A stretch of 64,000 bases of DNA, from positions 5,014,001 to 5,078,000 of the forward strand of contig JBBBDQ010001122.1 in assembly GCA_037127315.1 (NCBI GenBank), in the 5' to 3' direction. This DNA comes from Ascarosepion bandense (Eukaryota; Mollusca; Cephalopoda; Sepiida; Sepiidae). The notes under the pieces were generated by a model, which ran no database searches, was not told the DNA's origin, and saw nothing but the letters and a program-made list of their open reading frames with translations. A program made the position numbers and the translations under genes. Of the stretch, positions 1 through 11,745 are shown one piece after another. Positions within the stretch are counted from its first letter, which is position 1, and every line of letters begins with the position of its first letter.

Positions 1-530
1 AATCAATTTCGATTAGAATACCATTCATTCTTCAAATATCAAAACAATATACACGGGTGCTCCAGATGTAGGTATAGAGTATAATACCAGCACTACAATT
101 GGTTCTAAGCTTCATTTAATACCAGCATATAATACCAGCACTACAATATTGATTCTAAGCTTCATTTAATACTAGAATTCATTAAAATCATTTTTGGTAA
201 TTTTATTTTCTTAATAAATAAATGTTTTGTAGGTAAATAGGAGTATTTGAACGACGGAGGCAAACAGTTTGAACATTTTAGAAATTGATACGCTTACTTT
301 TGATATGTTTGTATAACTGTATTAAACAAAAATTCTAAATTTAAAATTCAAATCTGACTCATCGATTTTGTCAGAACAGAAACAACGAAAGTAAAAGAAA
401 CAAAAGAAAAAAAGAAAAACAAAGAAAAAAAAACGAATTTTCTGAAATTTACAAACTTTGCTACACAAAACTCGCGAAATTTCACACCTCGATGCGAAAT
501 GTTTTTCGTCCAATAGAAAACTAGGAAACA
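1..530. other. AT-rich flank without a recognised gene
   Basis: The only structure I see is a short direct repeat at about 81-172, two units of about 48 bp sharing the core ACCAGCACTACAAT followed by TCTAAGCTTCATTTAAT. The remainder is AT-rich with A/T homopolymers. Short open frames here have no recognisable domain. Confidence 0.5.
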
Positions 531-1015
531 TCTAAAAAATATAAAATTAAAAATAAAATAAATAAATTCATTTTACGGACCCTTTTCGAAAGCCGACGTG
601 AAGTTTGTTTATCGTCTAATGGGAAGCCCAGAATTACCAAATGACCTGTTTGGAGTCCCAGAAAACGAAATAAAAAGACCTGACAAGAAGACGGCCACAA
701 TGAGAAAATACAAGCATAATTAATACGTCCCTCGACAAACGTCAAGCGACCGTATTTTTATTGACCCTATCTTTCTTTTTCACCTCCTTCATAGTTCACC
801 AATCTACTTAAAGATTGGGCGAATACTTCAAAGACACTCCTACCAAACAAACGCTCATACATGAATACGTAGGTACGCATAAACTCTTTCTAACAAATTA
901 CTGCTATGAACATTTTAACGACCTTGAACCAACCAAAAGACATTACTTTTATTTGTAAAAATCTTCATTGAGATTATATATATATATACACACACACGCA
1001 CACACACACACACAC

Positions 1016-2520
1016 ACACTACTCAAAAAATTAGAGGAACACTTCGAAAACACATCAGATCTAAACAGTGGAAAATGATCTTGAATATCTTTCCTGATAA
1101 GCAGGTGATGAATTAGTAACAAAATGATGCCACATAATTTGATAGAAATGAAAATGATCACCCTATAGAGGGGGGAAATCAAAGACACCCCAAAAATAAA
1201 AGTGAAAAAAAATGATGCAGCAGACTGGTCCATTTTGCTAAAACGCCATTTAGAAACTCAAAATGATTCTCAGTAGTTTGTGTGCCCCCTCCCCCCACGT
1301 GCTTGTACGCATGCCTGACAACGTCGGGGCATGCTCCTCATGAGACGACGGATGGTATCCTGGGGGATCTCCCAGATCTGAAGCAGGGCACAACTGAACT
1401 CCTGGACAGTCTGAGGGGCAACCTGGCGGTACCGGATGAACCTAAACATACTGTCCCAGAGGTGTTATATTGGGTTTAGGTCAGGTGAATGTGGAGGCCA
1501 GTCAATGGTATCAATTCCTTCATCCTCCTGGAACTACCTGCATACTCTAGCCACATGAGGTCGGGAATTGTCGTGGTGCAGGAGGAACCCAGGTCCCACT
1601 GCACCTGCGTAGGTTCTGACAATTGGTCCAAGGATTTCATCCCGATATCTAATAGCAGTCAGTGTAGTGTAGAGGTTTGCGCGTCCATCTAGAGATATGC
1701 CTCCCCAGACCATCACTGACCCACCACCAAACCGGTCATGCTGAATGTTGCAGGCAGCATAACGTTCTCCACGGCATCTCCAGACCCTTTCACGTCTGTC
1801 ACATGTGCTCAGATTGAACCTGCTCTCATCGGTGAAGATCACAGCGCGCCAGTGGCGTAGTTGCCAATCCTGGTGATCTATGGCAAATACCAATCGAGCT
1901 GTACGGTGCTGGGCCCCCTACAGGACGTTGGGCCCTCAGGCCACCTTCGTGGAGCCTGTTTTTTATTGTTTGGTCAGAAACATTAACATCAGTGGTTTGC
2001 TGGACTTCATTTTGTAGGGGTCTGTCAGTGCTGATTCTGTTCCTCCTTGCACAAAGGCGCAGATAGAGGAATAACTACTTGTCTCCTGAAATCTCCTTCA
2101 TGCTCTTGAGACTGTGCTGAGAGACACAGAAAACCTTCTTGCAACGGCACGTATTGATGTTCCATCCTGGATGAGTTGCGCAACCCCTGTAGCGTCCAGG
2201 TACCGCACCATGCTATCAACAGAGAGGTTGATCCAAGACAAATGAAAACTACAGCAGTAAAAAGTCAGTCAGTAAAAAATCAGCCAAAAGTGATGAAAAG
2301 GGATAAGAATCAGTGGCCTCAACCATTCCTGTTTTTGTGGGGATGTCTCATTGTTGTCCCTCTGAAGCACCTGTGGTTGATTTCATTAACAACAAAGCAG
2401 CTGAAACTGATTAACAACCCCCTCTGCTACTTAACTGACCAGATCAATATCCCAAAAGTTTAACTGATAGGTTGCTATACTCTGATTAAAAAGTGTTCCT
2501 TTAATTTTTTGATCTGTGTA
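1016..2520 (-). mobile_element. Tc1/mariner transposon, decayed
   Basis: The ends are inverted: the left end carries TCAAAAAATTAGAGGAACACT and the right end, read in reverse, TCAAAAAATTAAAGGAACACT, so the terminal repeats differ by one base over about 20. Length is about 1.5 kb, normal for Tc1 elements. The transposase reads on the minus strand and is broken. The flanks are TA-rich, as expected for TA-target insertion, but the exact TA duplication is obscured by the adjoining microsatellite. From memory the sequence closely resembles Tc1 copies common in fish genomes; this could not be checked here. Confidence 0.9.
1300..2215 (-). pseudogene. Tc1-like DDE transposase, inactivated
   Basis: This would be the cut-and-paste transposase of the surrounding Tc1 element. 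The clearest open part (1534-1893, minus) contains FTDESRFNLS (first catalytic Asp), GGGSVMVWGGIS, and HDNSRPHVARVC (second Asp), in the order typical of DD34E transposases. Just downstream a TAG replaces a glutamine codon. The text then reads through to PDLNPI followed by TAA (plus-strand 1465-1467) where the family has its catalytic Glu, and then HLWDSMF. The N-terminal DNA-binding half (about 2025-2215) is in other frames. The copy therefore lacks the third catalytic residue and cannot make a full protein. Family assignment is secure; exact ends are approximate. Confidence 0.88.
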
Positions 2521-2629
2521 TATATAAAATTGTTGTTTCTATAAACAAATTGATTTTCTTGTTTTGTACCCCTTTTATAGTGGGCTATCTACTAACAAGG
2601 CCAAATCAAACTAATCTGTTTTAACACCC

Positions 2630-2936
2630 ATCAGTCAGTTAAGTGCCATACGTGAAACACGCTTGGGCGATCATGTCTCGAAAGAGACATGACTGACTGA
2701 GCAGAAGATTATCCCGCAGTAGGTTGCCATTGCTTTTTGCGGTAGACTGGTTGCCGGCTAAGGTTATAGAACCCAATCTGTCCTGTTATTTAATCCATAA
2801 CTGGAAGGAAGAGACGGATTAATACCTTTCCCAAGGGTATTTGCGCGTAAGTGAATGCATTGAATTCAACTGGAATTCGAACTCGGCTCCCCGATTTCTC
2901 GTTCTGAGCCGATATCCCCTGCACCCATACACATCA
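2630..2936 (-). mobile_element. tRNA-type SINE (family T), near full length
   Basis: Read on the minus strand this is the same ~300-bp element found at 6130, 6488, 17226, 24414, 35644, 39862 and 43548. The head has a Pol III B-box-like GAGTTCGAATTCC preceded by a degenerate A-box (TGGTGCAGTGG in other copies). The body has TAATCCGTCTCTTCC and GGGTTAAATAA. The 3' part has an inverted-repeat stem, GTCATGTCTC with GAGACATGA, and the end is GCCATACGTG...CTTAACTGACTGA (reverse sense here). It directly abuts family A. Confidence 0.8.
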
Positions 2937-3895
2937 CGATAACGGATAACCTACTATATAATCAATGTAACGTTTTGCGCGTGTTTTGCTTGTCATTATC
3001 GTATATCTACTTTACGTTCTGTCTTATACAGAAAGATGCAAAATGTCATGCGTCGAATAATAATCCCATTTCAAACACTTTCTTTAGTACAGTAATATTA
3101 TAATCATATTATATATTATAATCATACCAAAAACAAAACCTGTTCGCTTCAGCTAATAGGCAATGCCAGACTTCCTGGTCAATAACTTTAAGTACCATTT
3201 TCTCTGTAATAAATTAATTACTAACCAAACTTATTTTGACTTATTGTCCTATTCTTCATTAACAAATCGCTCTAAATTAGATAAATTTCAAATTTTTCTT
3301 GAATAAACCATAAATTCTCGGCAAAATTGTTCTATTTGAATTCAGGTCCAAACACAATGCAAAGCATAATTCAATACTAAAAAAGTCAAACTGAATGAAC
3401 AAAATAATACTGATGAAGGTCATAAGATGTCAAGAAACCAATATTAATATCTGAAATTAAAAAAATATATCCCTGGGATTCAATTTATTGCATTATTCTA
3501 TATATTTCTTGTTACTTCACACTATTTTTAGTGGATACTACTCCTATTTGAGTAGACGCGCCGTTTATTATAAAGAGTATTCGTCTACCGACCTGCACAC
3601 TCGAGAGAACTTATTAAAGAAAATGTGCCTTCAAACAGGATTCGATACTGCGCCCCCAATTTACAGGCGAAACGACCATCTGACCCGACGTACTTTAGAC
3701 AAGTTGGCTATGAAGAGATTCATAAACGAATAAGATTCTATTTGCTTTTAAAGCACATTCACGCGTCCGGATTTTCTCGGAAGGTATATTTCGCATGCAA
3801 ACATAAACAAAGCAAATTCTAAGGAATTAATGAATTTTAATTTTCAATACAGTTTTATTATTTCAAACGATATTTTTTTGTAGATATCTGTATTT
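2937..3895. other. AT-rich interval, no gene seen
   Basis: I find no conserved domain, RNA gene or repeat family. Two overlapping open frames (3488-3733 and 3625-3822, plus) resemble no known protein and sit beside a minisatellite. Confidence 0.4.
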
Positions 3896-4612
3896 CTCCG
3901 CTCCGACAGGCTCACATCTCCATACACGCTGGCGCATTCTCCGCTCCGACAGGCTCACATCTCCATACACGCTGGCGCATTCTCCGCTCCGACAGGCTCA
4001 CATCTCCATACACGCTGGCGCATTCTCCGCTCCGACAGGCTCACATCTCCATACACGCTGGCGCATTCTCCGCTCCGACAGGCTCACATCTCCATACACG
4101 CTGGCGCATTCTCCGCTCCGACAGGCTCACATCTCCATACACGCTGGCGCATTCTCCGCTCCGACAGGCTCACATCTCCATACACGCTGGCGCATTCTCC
4201 GCTCCGACAGGCTCACATCTCCATACACGCTGGCGCATTCTCCGCTCCGACAGGCTCACATCTCCATACACGCTGGCGCATTCTCCGCTCCGACAGGCTC
4301 ACATCTCCATACACGCTGGCGCATTCTCCGCTCCGGCAGGCTCACATCTCCATACACGCTGGCGCATTCTCCGCTCCGGCAGGCTCACATCTCCATACAC
4401 GCTGGCGCATTCTCCGCTCCGACAGGCTCACATCTCCATACACGCTGGCGCATTCTCCGCTCCGGCAGGCTCACATCTCCATACACGCTGGCGCATTCTC
4501 CGCTCCGGCAGGCTCACATCTCCATACACGCTGGCGCATTCTCCGCTCCGGCAGGCTCACAACTCCATACACGCCGGCGCATTCTCCGCTCCAACAGTTT
4601 CACATCTCGTTA
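3896..4612. repeat. 43-bp minisatellite, 16 units plus a degenerate one
   Basis: The unit begins TCTCCGCTCCGACAGGCTCA and ends CACGCTGGCGCAT; spacing is 43 bp. About 16 units are near-identical. A GACAGG to GGCAGG variant is found only in the last third (units 11, 12, 14, 15, 16), and the last units drift (AACTCC, ACGCCGG, CAACAGTTT) before the array dissolves. It is GC-richer than its surroundings. There are no spacers. Confidence 0.95.
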
Positions 4613-5760
4613 GAGAGTGCGTCCTTATCCGCTCCAATACTCTCATAGCTTCTTAGAAAAATTCTCTCTGTTCTTATCTGTATTTGTCCAAGTGTCGACT
4701 TTGCTGACAAGTTTAAAAAAACAAAAAAGATTTAAATAAACATTTCTTACATTCTCCCGCCAAAAGTGACACTTTTATCGATTTCCATTTTATTCAGATG
4801 CAACATGCGTCAAATCCAATAAGAAAACATGAAACTCATGTCAGCCGACAAGACCTACAAATCTAATCCGTCACTGCCAGCCACGATAACGATATACAGA
4901 ACATATTCACTACTAACTTACTTTTACTCTAACTAGACGTACCCCGTTTAGATAAAAGGCGAAAAAACATTAAAAATTTAATTCACTGATATACAATACA
5001 TTTGTATAGTAAAGCTCATCTATGATTCATTATATACTACAAACAATTCGAAACTCTCAAAACGAGCAACACACTTACACACACAACAAAAAAGTAATTT
5101 TGTATATCAATCTTATTGTCCTTTGGGGGACTGTATTTCAAAGTACAAGAATGTTTATTATCAACTCTGTCGATAATAACCAAACATCAACATATATTGG
5201 TCATACTCAATGATGTTTCTTTTTTTTTTTTTCTGCCAAAGGTCAAGTACATTAAGGCCTATCCAAATTATTGAAAACAAAAAAAAATTAATTTCGACCG
5301 AGTTACGGTAATTCGCTGCTATATCAGGCTCAAAAAACTTTCATTTTTTTTATGTAACCCGGATATAAGAAACCCTGATATAAGAGAGATTTTATCTGAT
5401 ACCAAATTAGAGCGTGTGGTAATATATATAAAATAGACCAAGCCCGGATATAAGAGAACTTTTTATCCGGTCCTGGCGACTCTCTTACATCATGGTTACA
5501 CTGTATTTGGAATAACTTTAATACCTCTATATTTCTGAGATTGAGAATTGTGACTGTTTGCATTATTCAAATATTCGTGACGTTTCGACTGGTGTACTTT
5601 AACAAATAATAATGTTGAATTTGTGCCAAGTTTTTTTTGTTTTTTTTTTTCATCGAAATGTAACATTAATTTTGCTTGATTTATTTTAAAATGTTATTGA
5701 TATATTAAGTTCATTTAATTTTTTTTCTGTGATATTGTTATTTGTAACAAATATTTAATT
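4613..5760. other. AT-rich interval, no gene seen
   Basis: This stretch has homopolymer runs (T-tract 5219-5232, A-tract near 5278) and a short internal similarity, CCCGGATATAAGA, at about 5358 and 5444 followed by T-rich and TATCTGAT/TATCCGGT text. It looks like a two-copy local duplication or a foldback relic. No protein domain is visible. Confidence 0.4.
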
Positions 5761-5965
5761 AGAGTAGATAGTCTAAACTATCGCCCGGTTCACACTCCAC
5801 CCACATCTATTGAACAGGTGAAGAGGCTCATCCCTTGTTTCCTGTTTAGGATGCGGTTTCCGGTTTTCTCTTTTCCATTCTTTTTACCCTTACGTAGCCC
5901 CCTGCGCATCAGTGGCGTTATCGCCTTGCTTGGGGTGATATGATTAAAAAATAAAATAAAATAAA
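5761..5965 (+). mobile_element. SINE-like family B (LINE-tailed), copy 1
   Basis: This ~190-bp element has a head reading AGTAGATAG...CTATCGCCCGGTTCACACTCC, a body with CTATTGAACAGGTGAAGAGG and CCCTTGTTTCCTGTTTAGG, and a tail reading TACGTAGCCCCCTGCGCATC...TTGCTTGGGGTGATATGATTAAA followed by an A-rich end. Further copies are at 15032, 21592, 34336(-), 35985, 37489(-) and 40193. The tail matches the 3' end of the LINEs at 27645 and 41505. It may be a SINE, or a short derivative of a related LINE. Confidence 0.75.
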
Positions 5966-6129
5966 AAATACTGATGATGATTTTTTATTAGCAATTTCTG
6001 TTTTTCATTCTGAAAGTTATTTAAGAAAAAGATGTTGAACTTCAGTTTACTTTTAAAATAACAAATAGAAAACGTGTCATTTTATATTACAAAACGAATG
6101 AAAAACTTCGTTTAAGCACGTTGTAAGGT

Positions 6130-6420
6130 AATGTGTGTTGTGGTGCAGTGGATATCAGCACGGAACGAGAAATCCGGAAGCCGAGTTCGAATTCCAGTTG
6201 ATTTCCTTGCATTCACTTATGCACAAATACGCTTGGGATCCGTCTCTTCCATTTATGGGTTAAATAACAGGACAGATTGGGTTCTATAATTTTGGCTGGC
6301 ATCCAGTCTACCGCAGAAAGTAATGGCAACCTACTGCGGGATAATCTTCTTCCCAGTCAGTCATGTCTATTTCGAGACATGATCGCCCAAAGCGTGTATC
6401 ACGTATGGCACTTAACTGAA
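6130..6420 (+). mobile_element. tRNA-type SINE (family T)
   Basis: This copy is full length, from TGTGTTGTGGTGCAGTGG through the B-box GAGTTCGAATTCCAG to GGCACTTAACTGA. The 3' stem is slightly mutated (GTCATGTCTATTTCGAGACA). Another same-strand copy lies 68 bp downstream. Confidence 0.85.
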
Positions 6421-6487
6421 TGTAAAGCAAAAGTAATGTTATAATTATATTAAAATTTCACCCGATATTTTTAGAGATCGTAAACGA

Positions 6488-6782
6488 GGATGTGCGTTGT
6501 GGTGTAGTGGATATCAGCCCGGAACGAGAAATCGGGGAGCCGAGTTCAAATTCCTAGTAGAATTATTTACATTCACTTACGCACAAATACCCTTGGGAAA
6601 AGGTATTAATCCGTCTCTTCCTCCCAGTTATGGGTTAAATAATAGGACAGATTCGGCAACCTGTCTACGGCAGAAAGCAATGGCAAACTACTGCGGGATA
6701 ATCTTCTGCCTAGTCAATCATATCTCATTCGAGACATGATCGCCCAAGCGTGTATCACGTATTGCACTTCACTGACTGACTA
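6488..6782 (+). mobile_element. tRNA-type SINE (family T), second of a close pair
   Basis: This copy has the head TGTGCGTTGTGGTGTAGTGG and the B-box-like GAGTTCAAATTCC. It lacks the TTCTATAGCCTTGGCTGG segment present in others, a small internal deletion near 6652. It ends CACTTCACTGACTGACT. Confidence 0.85.
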
Positions 6783-6911
6783 CAACGAGATATACAGAAC
6801 ATTAACCCTAATCCTACCGATAAACCACGAAATTTTTTAAAAGAATTTTTTCTCTACTTCTATAATAATAAAAAGTATATTCACGACACAATAAGTCAAC
6901 ATAACAGCAGT

Positions 6912-7350
6912 TATTTTATTTACACTATTTCCATTGTTCGGACTAGTGTCGTCATCTTTGTTGCCATATTCACGACGTTTCGGCCGTTGTACGCTCCGAC
7001 CTTCTTCAGGTGATTGAAATTTCGAACTGAACCCTTTATTTCGCTCACCAGGGTAGATAAAATCGTTGGTTGGAACCAGTGACTTGGCCCAAAGAATCCT
7101 GAGTTCAATACCTTGCTGCAGCAGAGGCGAACAAAAAAATCTTGAATTAAAGGGATATAACTAATACCGAGACATTTGGAAGAGGCATCACTTATGGAAC
7201 TAGAACTATCTCGGCGAAAGAAATAAAGAGTTCAGTTTGAAATTTCAATCACCTGAAGAAGGTATGAGCGTACAACGACCGAAACGTTGTAAATATGGCA
7301 ACAAAGATGAAGACAACAGCCAGAACAATGTAAATACTGGAAATAATTAC
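6912..7350. mobile_element. Foldback (long inverted-repeat) element
   Basis: The left arm at about 6925-7045 is the imperfect reverse complement of the right arm at about 7219-7340, each around 120 bp. Landmarks are TTTGTTGCCATATTCACGAC and TTCGGCCGTTGTACG on the left, and CGTACAACGACCGAAACGTT and ATGGCAACAAAGATGA on the right. The loop is about 170 bp. A related element is at 44645-44992, and shorter relatives are near 22190-22330 and 22440-22560. It encodes no protein, so it would need a transposase in trans. Confidence 0.7.
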
Positions 7351-7539
7351 AATACCTCATCTCAGAGAATTTATAAATAATGAAATAAAATATTTACTTC
7401 CATGTTTATTTTATCTCAGGTCACATTTTTGTCGGAAATTTTTTTTCCTGAAAACAGTTTTAACCTAGATAATTAATTCAAAGATTAAAATGCATACATT
7501 TCGCACACTCTTGTTAACCCGGTAGAAACCGTCGCCAAA

Positions 7540-7827
7540 TCTAATCTAAACGTATTTATAAATAGAACTGTGTCCGTCCGTTACCTATAGACTCCGAAAC
7601 GGCTGAACCGATTTTCTTGAAAATTTACACAGTTGTACAATAAGCGTCTGCGAGTGTTCTTAGCTAGGTTTTGTGTCGAGGTACCTCCGATAACTACCGA
7701 TAACCGAAAAAATAGGGTTGTAGAAGGAGTGGTCCGATGTTAATCAAATTTGATACACTCATAGACAAATACATAAGAAACGATACTCAGAAGTTTCAAG
7801 GTTGCAGTTCTTACAATAGTGCAGAAA

Positions 7828-7868
<41 letters not shown>

Positions 7869-8253
7869 GGCAAAATGTTTGTGTGTGTCTGTTTATCTGC
7901 CTGTATTGTCTCATGATAAAACAGTATATGTTTAGAAGAAAAAAAAAATATATATATATAATCTAAACTTATTTATAAATGGAACTTTGTCTATGTGTGT
8001 GTCCGTTACCTATAGGCTCCGAAACGGCTGAACCGATTTTCCTGAAAATTTACACAGTTGTGCTATAAGCGTTTGCGAGTGTTCTTAGCTAGGTTTTGTG
8101 TCGAGGTACCCCCCCCCCCCGATAAATATCAAAAATCGAAAAAAATCGGGTTATAGGTGTGGTCCGATTTTAATCAAATTTGATTAATTCATAGACAAAC
8201 ACATAAGAAACGATATTCAGAAGTTTCACGATTGCAGTTCTTACAATAGTGCA

Positions 8254-8300
<47 letters not shown>

Positions 8301-8483
8301 CAAGATGTTTGTGTGTGTGTGTCTGTTTATCTGCCTGTATGTCCTTTATACAAATCCACAATTTTTATCCGATTCTCACCAAACTTCACATAAATATTCT
8401 TTAGGCTGAGTCTGAGCTCCAGGACCATGGATTAGTTTTAAAGCTTTCATTACACCCGAGCAACGCCGGGCTATACTGCTAGT
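7540..8483 (+). mobile_element. Helitron-like non-autonomous element (or composite of copies)
   Basis: Two direct copies of a ~300-bp module, about 7545-7860 and 7965-8290, share CTCCGAAACGGCTGAACCGA, TTTACACAGTTGT and GGTTTTGTGTCGAGGTACC; each ends in a TA tract. Then comes TGTTTGTGTGTGTGTG, text typical of such elements (TTATCCGATTCTCACCAAAC), and a short GC-rich hairpin at 8455-8470 followed within 8 bases by CTAGT at 8479-8483 and a T. A hairpin just before CTAGT is the usual Helitron 3' end. No Rep/helicase is present. The left boundary is uncertain. Confidence 0.5.
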
Positions 8484-9059
8484 TATATAATAATTGTAAT
8501 ACGTCCTTAGTAACGAAGATTATACCAAGATAGAAAAAGGATTAACTTTTCGAGCCGATTAACTTTAATTTTGTTATCTTCGCTCCTAGTGGAACAATAA
8601 GATTTGAGATAAGCCTCTGATTCGAGGCGTGAGTTGCACTATGACGACGTTTATTAAAGAACACCATGGCCATAATATAGCATCTATCTTGAAGACTGAG
8701 CAGTCAGTTCTCCCAATAAAGACCAATATATAGACATTTACAACAAATCCACAATGCCTCTTTCCAATTTTATTAGATTATGATCGACAATAGAAAAGTT
8801 CTGTGTCAATCAAGTTGTAAAAAAATAAAAATTAAAAGATTTAAAAAAAAAACAATTCAAAATGTAGAAAACTCTTCAAATTAAAGGACGGCAACCCACC
8901 ACTAATTAAAATTATTTTAAACTCGACCCGCAACTGATAAAACGTCTTTGAACAATAAGACCATTTTAGTCGTGTGCCGCTATGATTTATTCCATGTTCA
9001 AAACTTGTGACCCATTTCAAATTACGGACTGTTAACAGTATAAATACTACATTAGCGTT
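8484..9059. other. AT-rich interval, no gene seen
   Basis: I recognise no domain, RNA gene or repeat family in this stretch. Confidence 0.4.
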
Positions 9060-9647
9060 ATGTCGACTTACTCACTGGCTCTTTCTCTCGTGGTTTATTC
9101 ATCAATAAATCTATCTCCCTCCCTCTCTCGTGGTTTATTTATCTATTTATCCATCTTCCTCCCTCGTCGTTTATCCATCTTACCCACCCCTCTCGTAGTT
9201 TATCCATCTCCCCACCTCTCACGTGGTTTATCTATCTCTTCCTATCTCGCGGTTTTTTTTTTATCTATCTCCCTCTCTCGTGGTTTCTTTATCTATTTAT
9301 CCAACTTCCTCCCTCCCTCTCTCGTCGTTTATACATCTCACCCACCTCTCACGTGGTTTATCTGTCTATCTTCCTTCCTCTCACGTGTTTTTTTTTTTTT
9401 TTTTATCTATCTATCTCCCTCTCTCGTGGTTTCTTTTTCAGGTTTTCGCTATCTCTCGTTTTCTTTCTTTCTTTTTTTTTTTAATTTCTTTCATTGCTAA
9501 TTTTCTTTTCTCTTTTTCTCCTATTTCATTTATCTTTTAATTAAGTTAAAATCAATCAATTTCATTTATTTTTCTATTTTCTATCCAGTTTTTCCTTTTT
9601 TTTTTTCTTTTCCTCTGAGTTGTTTTCTTTATATAACCGTTTTACTC

Positions 9648-9674
<27 letters not shown>
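9060..9674. repeat. Degenerate pyrimidine-rich tandem repeats ending in poly(A)
   Basis: Irregular units of about 25-60 bp built on CTCTCGTGGTTTAT and TCTATCTATC run from 9080 to about 9450. They pass into a T/C tract and then a 27-base A run at 9648-9674. Two overlapping open frames here are by-products of the C/T-only composition. A comparable C/T-rich block is at 38235-39220. Confidence 0.8.
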
Positions 9675-9678
<4 letters not shown>

Positions 9679-10582
9679 AGGGAAGGATTTTTATTTATTA
9701 ACTGAATGAATTCTGTGCATCCTCCAAAAACACTGAGATTATAGGGCGTGGTCGAACAGAAATGCTTCTTTATTTTTTCTTGGCGGGGCACAAACAGGAT
9801 GTCATGCGCAGTGATCCCATTACCCCTTCGTTCGTCAACTGATCATTCCAAAGGCAATAGCATCAAAGCTTATTGGATTTTTACAGAAAGAGGAGATCTA
9901 ACACCGAAACTATAAAAAACACCACAGACTGTTTTCAAGAAGATATCGTTGTGCAGTAGATTTTTTTGTTGGTATTCATACATTCCGATGTCCAACCCAG
10001 CCTACCTAATGGTGTTTACCAAGATTGATTGAATCTGGGACAAATAACATGTGTGGGTCATCGAGTGAAAAACAACGATCCTTTGTACTTCAAGGAAATT
10101 TTTCATCCTTTGTAGCCTAACATTGATAAATATCTATTGAACAAAAGAAATTTATCTTTTTTAATTATTATCTCCTTCAATGTCAATTCGTTAGTGAATT
10201 ATAAACTGAACAAGTCGATGAGATTTTCAAATCAAAATTAATTAAATAATTGTGTTTTTGATTACATCGTGTGTGTGTGTGAGAGAGAGAGATTTCAGTT
10301 AGAACTTGTAGCGAAAAAGAAATTAATTAAAATCAAACTTCTTCACTTTTACAAAAATTCACAATGACGTGTGAAATACTGGGTTTTCACAAATAGAAAA
10401 TTGATTGACCATGTGCTTAAAAAAAAAAAAAGCCGAACCCAGATTTCGCAAGTAGGTGTTAAAATGATTTTTGACCAATGGCTGCGACTTGCACGACTTG
10501 AGGACTTAGCGATCCAATGCTAAATTCAAAAGGGACTATATAAATGACCTCGGCGTCAGTCAAGAGTCAGAGAGATGGGAGA

Positions 10583-10584
<2 letters not shown>
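9675..10584. other. Interval with microsatellites, no gene seen
   Basis: It contains TG followed by GA dinucleotides at about 10268-10292 and an A run near 10420. No protein domain is visible. Confidence 0.4.

Positions 10585-10621
<37 letters not shown>
10585..10621. repeat. (GA)n microsatellite
   Basis: An uninterrupted GA dinucleotide run of about 36 bases. Confidence 0.95.
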
Positions 10622-10624
<3 letters not shown>

Positions 10625-11745
10625 CTAAAATGTAACTTCAAACTTCAATCGACCCGGACATTGTCCTCGTTCTCTTTATCTATTTCAATAATTACTATTA
10701 CAAACATTTTGTACGAACTCTACCCTTAACTTCTTAATGTTTCTAATTGCACATTAACTCCTACAACTTATGTTATTCATTTCTTTTAATATTTTAAAAT
10801 GCAAACTGTATATTTTATTCTTGTCACGCTATTCCACACAATTCCACATATTCCAACATGCCGACAACAAACCTGGTGATGATGATGATGAAAAACCTTC
10901 TGATGATTATAATTCTCCATCAAACTTGTAAACTGCAGGGAGTTCGGTTAAGTCTGACACAAGGCCGAATCAAAGACATTAACCAGCTCCCTACACTATA
11001 AACTACAAATATATCTTTAAAAAGGCAAAATGAACAATAAAACAAAAAGGAAAACTTATCTAAAGCGACAAGTTTCGTTCTTTGATGGACTTTATCAAGG
11101 CAAATGTAAGGACTTTATTTTGTAACAAGTATTCGTAGACAAAAATAAAACATTGTTATTTTTAAAAGAAATTTTTAATTTAAAAATGCTCATAAATATT
11201 TAAACAGGCTAATTCTGAAAGTCAAGGTAAACTATAGCGGATGCTAACTAACGTAATTTAACGTCTAAACAAAACTGAGTAAATGTTTTCATTACATTAG
11301 CTCTGAAAGTCCCACAGAGGACAAAACGTGTTGGCTAAGATAAGTTTTCCTTTTGTTTTTATTATTCATATACATATCAATGTATCTGGCGACTAAGACT
11401 TCTGAGACTGTTGAACGAAATCTTTCATTCAATTGGCGGAGGTCCCTACGTATGACATTAATGTGCTTCTCCGCTAAATAGGAATATTTCTGCACTGCTT
11501 GACCCAAAGATTGAGCTCAAAGCCCCATTATCACTGAGCCTTTATGAAAGCATCAATAATTATGGCACAAAAAAATAAATAACTGGTATTATTAATAAGA
11601 TTATATTTCTCAAGTTGTCGTAAAATGTCCCATGAACGATATTCACCATCGTCATCACCTCAAATACTTATTGATGGCCACTTTCAAGTATCACATAAAA
11701 AATGGCAGTGTGACAAGCATATTTCTTTGTTTATAGTTCTTTACT
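10622..11745. other. AT-rich interval, no gene seen
   Basis: It holds a short GATGAT triplet run near 10874-10890 and a minus-strand open frame of 71 codons (11292-11507) with no recognisable domain. Confidence 0.4.

Larger units (their letters stand above)
588..2628 (+). repeat. Dispersed repeat family A, split by a Tc1 transposon
   Basis: Positions 588-1015 and 2521-2628 together align by eye with an uninterrupted copy at 22705-23222. Shared landmarks in order are GTTTATCG/GGGAAGCCCAGAAT near the left end, ACGAAATAAAAAG, CTTCACCTCCTT-like text, ATGAACATTTTAAC, and CAAGGCCAAAT near the right end. The Tc1 element at 1016-2520 plus a CA/TA microsatellite sits between the halves. No coding domain is visible and the family is not one I can name. 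Confidence 0.6.

Noticed and set aside
3896..4612. CRISPR-like or coding interpretation of the 43-bp array
   Set aside because: Units adjoin directly with no unique spacers, and no meaningful open frame spans them.
9060..9540. Plus-strand open frames of 105-146 codons
   Set aside because: Pyrimidine-only composition gives Ser/Leu/Phe runs without stops; no domain and no plausible gene structure.
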